A DNA stretch of 64,000 bases from Bacteroidota bacterium (lineage in GTDB: Bacteria > Bacteroidota > Bacteroidia > NS11-12g > UBA9320). Position numbers and translations under genes: made by a program. Under the pieces are notes generated by a model, which saw only the letters and a list, made by a program, of their open reading frames with translations, was not told the origin of the DNA and made no database searches. The DNA lies in the NCBI GenBank assembly GCA_016124755.1, contig WGNA01000002.1:248001-312000 (forward strand). Reading direction: 5' to 3'. This document shows, in pieces, positions 46,817 through 52,662 of the stretch (positions are counted from its first letter, which is position 1; the number at the start of each line of letters is the position of its first letter).

Positions 46817-47127
46817 GACAGTTGGATTTTTATTTCTGCCGTGTTAACCACCACGGGTTTTCGTATTGCAAGCGCTCGGTTCTCTTTTCAGTAGGAATAA
46901 CATTCTTGTAATCCATAGATTCACTCTAATGTTACGCGAATGTACAAATAAGCATGTAAAAAAATGCTTATATGAACGTTTGTGTTCAAATAAGAAAATA
47001 TTGGATCAATTGCTGGCTTATTTGAACATAATCGTGTTCAAATCTGAGAATGTACATCACGGGGAGCTTTAGGGTATTCGGTTGTAAACCATATTCTAAT
47101 CCGTATTGTTAAACAGGTGTATCTGGA
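46817..47127. other. Non-coding stretch rich in inverted repeats
   Basis: No convincing gene. The main content is a cluster of perfect inverted repeats (46948-47043, described separately). A 68-codon frame at 46866-47072 consists mainly of these repeats and has no recognisable product. Confidence 0.5.
46948..47043. repeat. Nested inverted repeats with TGTTCAAAT motif
   Basis: First an 8-bp perfect inverted repeat ATAAGCAT (46948-46955) / ATGCTTAT (46964-46971). Then a 12-bp perfect inverted repeat TGTTCAAATAAG (46983-46994) / CTTATTTGAACA (47017-47028) with a 22-nt spacer. A third TGTTCAAAT copy begins at about 47035. Such cruciform-capable spacing may mark a protein-binding or recombination site, or a decayed element end; no U-tract supports a simple terminator. 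Confidence 0.6.
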
Positions 47128-47313
47128 TTAATCCAAAGCTACTGCTATACAAACTGGAATTGGTTGTTTCCGGAATTTTTTAACTACGTTACCATCTCCG
47201 TCGGTGAAATAGAGCGTATTTAATTTGTTGGAAGGAGAATACCGCAAGTAATCTTTTGAATTATCCCACTTTATGCATTGGAACTTCGTAGCGAATACTG
47301 ATGACCTATGGTG
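47128..47313 (-). pseudogene. C-terminal gene remnant (minus strand)
   Basis: An open frame of about 61 codons ending at a TAA (47128-47130) and bounded upstream by a stop, without a start codon. It reads like a real protein tail: FQCIKWDNSKDYLRYSPSN, then LYFTDGDGNVVKKFRKQP, then IPVCIAVALD. No family recognised. The FQCIKW region is the 26-bp sequence repeated at 50.7 kb, so both loci appear to hold fragments of one former gene family. Confidence 0.45.
47266..47291 (+). repeat. Left copy of 26-bp direct repeat
   Basis: A 26-bp sequence starting CCACTTTATGCATTGG and ending CTTCGTAG is identical to 50736-50761 in the same orientation. The two copies bracket the lipoprotein/MNT/outer-membrane gene module (about 3.5 kb apart). 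Confidence 0.75.
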
Positions 47314-47464
47314 TCAGCATAAAGTTGTGCAAAGCCCTAAACCACGCGGCGTTGAACGAATGCAGGATAGCACTGCTATGGAGAATGAGAAGAACAGTCG
47401 AATGATGGATCTTTGCAAGCGAACAAGAAAATCGGTAAACTAACAATTAACAGGATCCTACTTT

Positions 47465-48133
47465 TCATAAAATTCTCTCATAAACGGTTAAACTATCTGT
47501 GCCGATGTTTTCTTCAATTCGAATTAACCCGTATTTAAGGTTATAATAACCTACGGTAGTATGGGGAGGTGGTTGATAAAAAATTAATGCTCCATTCCAA
47601 TTGAATATCTGTTCAGAACCTTTGCCCCCCCTTAAAATTTTTACTGCATCCTCTAAACTATAGCAACTATCAAAACTACCTGTTGATTGATTTATTAGTT
47701 GGGGTGCAGTTCCAAAGGGAACAAAATCAATTAAAGCATGGTTGTTGAACATGATTACAAATAATGGGCTGATATCATTTTTTGCGACCAAATCACAATT
47801 CATTTCCATTTTCATTTCATTGGATAAAAAGTTGACGGATTTTCTTTCGTAAATAATATCGCAAGGTTCTTCATCTAATTTACGAACTATAGAATCAAAT
47901 ACATCACCCTGATTAATAAAGACAATTGTATCGGAAATGTTATTAAGGGTTCTTCGGAGTTTTATAGAATCCGTAATCAACATCGCAAATTGAAATTTTT
48001 GAAATCTGAAATCAAAATGAGAAGTTAACGACTCACAGTCAACTTTGGGATTATCGTCTTTACAGCTAATAATAAAAACCGAACATATCAGAATATATAA
48101 CAAACGGGATTTATCACCAAAACTACCTCGCAT
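47465..48133 (-). CDS. Tandem lipoprotein, copy 1
   Basis: About 222 residues from 48133 (MRGSFGDK); an upstream start at 48160 would overlap the nucleotidyltransferase more. The lipoprotein signal ends VFIISC, followed by KDDNPKVDCE. The mature protein is almost identical to that encoded at 48517-49158 from the DFRFQKFQFAML segment to the C-terminal LTVYERIL; one difference is a 6-nt/2-residue indel (EMKMEMNC versus EMEINC). Both contain a G7 homopolymer tract within codons for RGGKGSE. Function unknown. The start overlaps the end of the MNT gene by 11 nt. Confidence 0.75.
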   Translation of the reverse strand: MRGSFGDKSRLLYILICSVFIISCKDDNPKVDCESLTSHFDFRFQKFQFAMLITDSIKLRRTLNNISDTIVFINQGDVFDSIVRKLDEEPCDIIYERKSVNFLSNEMKMEMNCDLVAKNDISPLFVIMFNNHALIDFVPFGTAPQLINQSTGSFDSCYSLEDAVKILRGGKGSEQIFNWNGALIFYQPPPHTTVGYYNLKYGLIRIEENIGTDSLTVYERIL

Positions 48134-48416
48134 ATATGAGCTTCTTTTCCTTGTCAACAAGTGGTTTAATGTACTTCGACAATCCGTTGGAAGAGATCAG
48201 GTCAACTTTTGTGTTGAGGAGCATTTCCAAATCCAACTGCATTTGTACGAATTCAAGACCTATCTTTCTTGAATAATCAAGTTCGACCAAAATGTCAATG
48301 TCACTCCTATCATCTGAAGTTCCTCTGGCTTGGGAACCAAACAAATAAGCTTTTAAAACAGGTCTTGTTTTAAAATAATCCTGAAGAGCATTCAATTGGG
48401 TGATTTCAAGAACCAT
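48123..48416 (-). CDS. Minimal nucleotidyltransferase (MNT), orphan MntA-like
   Basis: 97 residues of the MNT fold, with the catalytic signature G27-S28 ... D39-x-D41 (LFGSQARGTSDDRSDIDILV) and a third Asp in KVDLIS near residue 72, so it looks catalytically intact. Such proteins form type VII toxin-antitoxin pairs in which MntA adenylylates a HEPN toxin. No HEPN gene (RX4-6H motif) is present next to it; instead it sits between two near-identical lipoprotein genes. It may be a solitary antitoxin, a leftover of a TA module, or act on other targets. Confidence 0.85.
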   Translation of the reverse strand: MVLEITQLNALQDYFKTRPVLKAYLFGSQARGTSDDRSDIDILVELDYSRKIGLEFVQMQLDLEMLLNTKVDLISSNGLSKYIKPLVDKEKKLIYAR

Positions 48417-48516
48417 ATATCAAAAGTAAAAAAGTCAGGACAATAAATTCGGGTAAATTTTGGTGGTTATAAATTACCAACAGAGTCACAAAACCAGAGG
48501 TTGATGTGTTCCGTCT

Positions 48517-49158
48517 TCATAAAATTCGCTCATAAACGGTTAAACTATCTGTGCCGATGTTTTCTTCAATCCGAATGATGCCGTACTTAAGGTTGTAATA
48601 ACCAGCGGTTGTATGGGGCGGTGGTTGATAATAACTTAATGCTCCATTCCAATTGAATATCTTTTCAGAACCTTTGCCCCCCCTTAAAATTTTTACTAAA
48701 TCCTCTAAACTATAGCAACTGTCAAAACTACCTGTTGATTGATTTATTAGTTGGGGTGCAGTTCCAAAGGGAACAAAATCAATTAAAGCATGGTTGTTGA
48801 ATATGATTACAAATAAAGGGCTGATATCATTTTTTGCGACCAAATCACAATTTATTTCCATTTCATTGGATAAAAAGTTGACGGATTTTCTTTCGTAAAT
48901 AATATCGCAAGGTTCTTCATCTAATTTACGAACTATAGAATCAAATACATCACCCTGATTAATAAAGACAATTGTATCGGAAATGTTATTAATGGTTCTT
49001 CGGAGTTTTATAGAATCCGTAACGAGCATCGCAAATTGAAATTTTTGAAACCGAAAATCAAGGTGGGTGGTATTTACTTCACAGTCTGGTGTTGGAGGAT
49101 TTTCTCTACAGGAGTTTAGAGCCAGAAAAATCAATAGAAAATACGCGATATTTTTCAT
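48517..49158 (-). CDS. Tandem lipoprotein, copy 2
   Basis: 213 residues. The lipoprotein signal is MKNIAYFLLIFLALNSC, followed by RENPPTPDCE. From about residue 30 onward it is nearly identical to copy 1, while signal peptides and the first mature residues differ. The duplication block at the DNA level covers roughly 47466-48010 and 48518-49065. The start overlaps the upstream lipoprotein gene (copy 3, diverged) by 4 nt (ATGA). Function unknown. Confidence 0.78.
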   Translation of the reverse strand: MKNIAYFLLIFLALNSCRENPPTPDCEVNTTHLDFRFQKFQFAMLVTDSIKLRRTINNISDTIVFINQGDVFDSIVRKLDEEPCDIIYERKSVNFLSNEMEINCDLVAKNDISPLFVIIFNNHALIDFVPFGTAPQLINQSTGSFDSCYSLEDLVKILRGGKGSEKIFNWNGALSYYQPPPHTTAGYYNLKYGIIRIEENIGTDSLTVYERIL

Positions 49159-49844
49159 GGCAGTTTTTGATACACTCTTTTAGAACCGGTATCCAAAAAA
49201 GTTTCGATTTGAATTAAGCCGAGATTGTTATCATAATATATTCGAGAACCCTTTGAATCACTTAACTTTGGAAAGTTATTAATATCATAATAGCCATATA
49301 TATCTAATAAATCTTTAACAGAGGTATGATTAATTGCCTGACTTATAAATCTACCTTCTGTATATAATCCAGTCTCGATATCTAGAGTATCTTTCTTATG
49401 GATTTTGATCCAAAATGATTCGTCAAGATAAAGACTATACCCATCAACCTTAATAATTACTTCAGTCCTATTTATATTCGCCATGACATAAACCATTAGA
49501 GAATCATTAATTTTATTGAAGTCATATTTTACAATTGCAACTTCACAAGTTGTTTGATTTGAGAAACAGGTGGGTATGACCATTTTGTCGAAATCTTTGG
49601 TTATAACACCAACAATGGTGTCAATAACTCCATTTTGAATTCTGCGAAATCGGATCGGATTCGGAGTCAGCAACTTGTTCATTAATTCCAGACGGGCTGG
49701 ACTAATAACAAAAGATAGATATTCACAGTTTGATCCCTGATTTATATCGTCGTCGGGCGCGCAACTGGTCATAAACAAGGAAGACATTATCACAGTTATG
49801 GAACCTGCAACTAAAAATAGGAGTCTGCGTGTTTGAGTCTTCAT
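49155..49844 (-). CDS. Diverged third lipoprotein paralogue
   Basis: 229 residues from ATG 49844 (an upstream ATG at 49889 is less likely). The lipoprotein signal ends SSLFMTSC, followed by APDDDINQ. The C-terminus (YYDNNLGLIQIETFLDTGSKRVYQKLP) aligns in spacing and residues with the ends of the two tandem copies (YYNLKYGLIRIEENIG and LTVYERIL), indicating distant paralogy. It overlaps copy 2 by 4 nt and is probably the first gene of this leftward group; a TATCTTCG (-7-like) sequence lies just upstream on the minus strand. Confidence 0.72.
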   Translation of the reverse strand: MKTQTRRLLFLVAGSITVIMSSLFMTSCAPDDDINQGSNCEYLSFVISPARLELMNKLLTPNPIRFRRIQNGVIDTIVGVITKDFDKMVIPTCFSNQTTCEVAIVKYDFNKINDSLMVYVMANINRTEVIIKVDGYSLYLDESFWIKIHKKDTLDIETGLYTEGRFISQAINHTSVKDLLDIYGYYDINNFPKLSDSKGSRIYYDNNLGLIQIETFLDTGSKRVYQKLP

Positions 49845-49891
49845 GAATTGAGTTTGATCGAAGATAGTAATCGGGATTGAAATAGGCACCG

Positions 49892-50656
49892 ATGTTTGTG
49901 AATCCGTACGGAAGGTTTAAATTCGATTCAAACATCGTTAGCTTGAAATCGGTATTAATATTTGGTTTATTAATTTTAATGGCTTTCAGCCTTCATGCAA
50001 ATCCTTACTCACAGGATATTAGAAATGTAAAACAGAGGCGAAATTCATTTCATGTTGGTTTTATTTTATCTGGTTTGAGTAGAGCAAATGGTTGTTTTTT
50101 TTCGTCAAGAATAGGTGCCGTTGGCTACAGATTTCCAAGTGAATATCTGATTGATCGCCCGATGTTATATGTTGACTATCAAAGGGCTTTGGATTCTTTG
50201 AACCGTGTTGGTGTGTATCATAGGTTTTTAAATTCTAGCCTCTATGTTTTTAATTACAATAAATTTAACAAATTTGTTTACCCACAACTACTTTGGTTTC
50301 TTGAAGTCGGTATTAATTACAATCGTAGATTAAAATCTGTGCTCCTTAATCAAAATATGCAGTTCAATCTTTTTGCGGGAATTTCTGTTGGATACCGCTA
50401 TCGAGGATTTGAATTATGGAGTTTAGGTGAGTACGACATTAGCGGAGTTGAATGGATCACAAGTGTCGGACCGGGAATTCGTTTAAATCCTGAAGTTGTA
50501 TGTTTTCGCCATTTATCAATTGATTTGTTGATTGATTTATGTCAATATTTCAAACATACCAATTCCACTTATGACGATGACAATGGCAAAGAGCATAAAT
50601 ATCGAATGGCAAATACGCTTAATTTGAATCAATTAACAGTAGGTTTTAAATTTTGA
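49892..50656 (+). CDS. Orphan outer-membrane-type protein
   Basis: Up to 254 residues. From ATG 49892 a 17-residue leader precedes the hydrophobic signal; a TTG at 49943 (LKSVLIFGLLILMAFSLHA) would give a more canonical signal peptide and leave more room for divergent promoters. The mature part has barrel-like aromatic strands (SFHVGFILSGL, LLWFLEVGINYNRR, FNLFAGISVGYRYRG, LNQLTVGFKF at the end). Similar in style to the proteins at 44.7 and 51.0 kb, though no close identity is visible. Divergent to the lipoprotein group. Confidence 0.6.
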   Translation: MFVNPYGRFKFDSNIVSLKSVLIFGLLILMAFSLHANPYSQDIRNVKQRRNSFHVGFILSGLSRANGCFFSSRIGAVGYRFPSEYLIDRPMLYVDYQRALDSLNRVGVYHRFLNSSLYVFNYNKFNKFVYPQLLWFLEVGINYNRRLKSVLLNQNMQFNLFAGISVGYRYRGFELWSLGEYDISGVEWITSVGPGIRLNPEVVCFRHLSIDLLIDLCQYFKHTNSTYDDDNGKEHKYRMANTLNLNQLTVGFKF

Positions 50657-50684
50657 AAATTACCTTCTTCGTGTCGATTTATAT

Positions 50685-50931
50685 TTAACTACTCGAATTC
50701 TGTAATAGCAGAAGGAACTTACTCCTTTTATAATTCCACTTTATGCATTGGAACTTCGTAGTACCTTCCTGCTGGTAGGTAAGGATTCTCTAATGTATAT
50801 TGTGGGATAATTCAAATCCAATTGTTTATATTGGATTAGGTGCATGTGGTTTACTTGCGAATTTGGTCGAAGTAAATGAAGGTCTTACTTTGTTGAATGT
50901 ATTACAGACAATGCCTATGTTTACAACTTAA
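50685..50931. pseudogene. Gene fragments around the right repeat copy
   Basis: On the minus strand an open frame without start (about 50780 down to 50685) contains TKFQCIKWN in the repeat, then diverges and stops. On the plus strand, about 50797-50931, another start-less frame reads CILWDNSNPIVYIGLGACG and continues to a TAA. The plus-strand sequence TGGGATAATTCAAA also occurs, inverted, next to the left repeat copy (47255-47268). Together with the 26-bp match this indicates broken and rearranged pieces of a related gene rather than intact coding sequence. Confidence 0.4.
50736..50761 (+). repeat. Right copy of 26-bp direct repeat
   Basis: Identical to 47266-47291 in the same orientation; flanking sequence differs on both sides beyond the 26 bp. 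See the left copy for the bracketed module. Confidence 0.75.
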
Positions 50932-50986
50932 AATTTTTTGCGCTATAATGAAGTGGTTGTATTTATGAGTAGTCACAAATTTAATT

Positions 50987-51589
50987 TTGAACTTTTCGGT
51001 TCAGGCATCAGATTTTTATAGATTTGGAATAGAACCGAGGTTTCAAACCTCTTATGACTTTTTGGGTGGCAAACCATTTAAAGGCAGGAAAAGAACCATG
51101 TTTGCCGTAGGCCCTGAATTACCGGGGTTATCATTATGGCTCAATCTAAATAAGAAAATTGGATTTGAATGTTCATATTTTTATGAAGACATTCTATATC
51201 CCGTAAAGGATTTAGATAAAATCCAATTTGGTGTAATATCAGATCAAATTGCTTCAACTCAGATTTCTTTATTAGAGTCAAATCTGCACTATAAGCAAAG
51301 AATTTACAAGCATTTAAAACTAGATGTTAGGATGGGTGTTGGTTTCAGAAAATATGTTTTTGGTTACTTCTATAGAATCCGGACTTGGGAGTTGGGCGTA
51401 GAAAGAATGGAACCAAAACATGATGTTGGTGCTGTTGTAGGAACAGGTTTACAATATTATCCTTTTACATCTGAAAGGTTTTGGTTAGGCTACTCATACA
51501 ACTTTCAATTTTTTAAAGAGTATAGCACTCAAAGTGTATCATTTTCAATCGGAATTCAGTTAATTAAGGCAAATAATGCTAAAAAATAA
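50987..51589 (+). CDS. Outer-membrane-type protein lacking a signal peptide (probably 5'-truncated)
   Basis: The frame is open from 50969 to 51589; the only start-like codon near the 5' end is TTG at 50987, giving 200 residues. No signal peptide precedes the barrel-like strands (FGIEPRFQTSYDFLGG, LDVRMGVGFRKYVFGYFY, FWLGYSYNFQFFKEY, SFSIGIQLIKAN). An ATG at 50965 lies in another frame and soon stops, so the gene has probably lost its 5' part or suffered a frameshift. Similar in style to the other orphan barrel proteins of this region. Confidence 0.45.
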   Translation: MNFSVQASDFYRFGIEPRFQTSYDFLGGKPFKGRKRTMFAVGPELPGLSLWLNLNKKIGFECSYFYEDILYPVKDLDKIQFGVISDQIASTQISLLESNLHYKQRIYKHLKLDVRMGVGFRKYVFGYFYRIRTWELGVERMEPKHDVGAVVGTGLQYYPFTSERFWLGYSYNFQFFKEYSTQSVSFSIGIQLIKANNAKK

Positions 51590-52114
51590 TTTAGAGGTAT
51601 TTGTTATTTAAAATAACATTAATGCAATTAGAATATTTTTGATTTCGTTGGAATGGAATAGGAAGTGGTTCTATCTAGATAAATGTGATTTTAAAAAGAG
51701 AATAGATTAGAGATTTGAAATTTTACACTTTTGGAAGTTAGTTAAGAGAAAAAGGCATTCCTCATAAGCATTCGGTATATAAATCGCCAAACCAATTCGA
51801 ATGATTTTGGTGTAGGTTTCAGAAATGAATTATTCAAATGCTCTTTTAGGATTTGTGATTATATCACTTTATACAGTTCTCTTTATCTCATCATTAGATC
51901 ACCTTGTATCTTGAACTTGTACGATCCTTGTTTAAGGCCACATTGGTTCAACAACCTTTTCTTTTGGGGAAGATTTAAGCACAGTCAAATAATCAATCAG
52001 TGGATTTGAACAAATTTCCATTTAAACGTTTACTTTCCAACTTAAGCGTTTAAATTTCTTTGGTTCTGAATTTTATCGTTCACTTTTGAACCAACAATAA
52101 ATCAAAACGCAACT
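51590..52114. other. 525-bp AT-rich gap without gene
   Basis: No open frame of convincing length or composition on either strand. The only structure noted is the 9-bp inverted repeat at 52020-52055 near the ssb end. It marks the end of the accessory region. Confidence 0.5.
52020..52055. promoter_or_regulatory. Inverted repeat upstream of ssb
   Basis: Perfect 9-bp arms ATTTAAACG (52020-52028) and CGTTTAAAT (52047-52055), spaced by 18 nt, about 60 bp before the ssb ATG. The arm spacing (27 bp centre to centre) suggests a dimeric operator rather than a terminator hairpin. Function inferred only. Confidence 0.4.
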
Positions 52115-52456
52115 ATGAAATCATTAAGAAACAGCGTAAGGCTGATGGGCAATCTCGGTGGAGATCCCGAAATCAAGGAATTCGGAAAAGGTAAGAAACT
52201 GGCCAAATTTTCATTGGCTACCAGCGAAACGTATCGCAATTCGGAAGGTGAACAGGTGACCGAAACTCAGTGGCACAACCTCGTGGCATGGGGAAAAACC
52301 GCTGAAATTGTTGAACGCTATCTCACCAAAGGTCAGGAAATATCCATCGAGGGAAAACTCACCAACCGGAGTTGGGACGATAAAGACGGCACCAAAAGAT
52401 TCATGACTGAAATCGTGATCAACGAACTCATGATGACCGGAAAGAAATCTGCATAG
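52115..52456 (+). CDS. ssb: Single-stranded DNA-binding protein (short form)
   Basis: 113 residues, an OB-fold SSB. Typical motifs are NSVRLMGNLGGDPEIKEF, KLAKFSLATSE, TQWHNLVAWGKTAEIVERYLTKGQEISIEGKLTNRSWDD (in pieces) and the end VINELMMTGKK. It lacks the long acidic-tip tail of housekeeping SSB (no DxxPF), as is usual for the short Bacteroidota paralogue. Acts on ssDNA in replication or repair. Confidence 0.92.
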   Translation: MKSLRNSVRLMGNLGGDPEIKEFGKGKKLAKFSLATSETYRNSEGEQVTETQWHNLVAWGKTAEIVERYLTKGQEISIEGKLTNRSWDDKDGTKRFMTEIVINELMMTGKKSA

Positions 52457-52504
52457 TAATCGGTAGGGACGCTTTCGTTAATCCAGGTATTAACGGGCTT
52501 TGTT

Positions 52505-52512
52505 TACTTTTG
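52505..52512 (+). promoter_or_regulatory. -7 element in front of the TPP riboswitch
   Basis: TACTTTTG is an exact TAnnTTTG ending about 10 nt before the first conserved riboswitch bases, which places the expected transcription start right at the beginning of the aptamer. Confidence 0.5.
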
Positions 52513-52521
52513 TAGCGCTAA

Positions 52522-52612
52522 TGACAGGGGTGCCCTATTCATTTTTGAAGAAGGCTGAGATCATACCCATTGAACCTGATCCGGGTAATACCGGCGAAGG
52601 GAAGTGCAGGCG
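52522..52612 (+). ncRNA. TPP (THI-element) riboswitch
   Basis: Conserved thiamine-pyrophosphate aptamer blocks occur in the correct order: GGGGTGCC (from about 52527), GGCTGAGATCATACCC (P2/J3-2 with the CUGAGA pyrimidine-sensing loop), TTGAACCTGATCCGGGTAAT, then ACCGGCGAAGGGAAGTGC. A 50-nt leader follows before the ATG at 52663; no clear terminator hairpin was found, so control may be translational. It lies upstream of a TonB-dependent receptor, as in predicted thiamine-uptake OMR genes of Bacteroidota. Confidence 0.93.
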
Positions 52613-52662
52613 CGAACGTCTTTTTACCCGCTGTTCATTGGTTTTTGAAATTATTCAGAACT

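Noticed and set aside
46866-47072. 68-codon plus-strand frame
   Set aside because: Built mostly from the inverted-repeat cluster, starting with a weak codon and lacking recognisable domains.
47314-47464. Possible integron attC site (GC-rich island with AACGCCGCG-like complement)
   Set aside because: I could not lay out paired core sites (RYYYAAC ... GTTRRRY) with inner boxes, and no integrase is present, so a cassette array is not supported.
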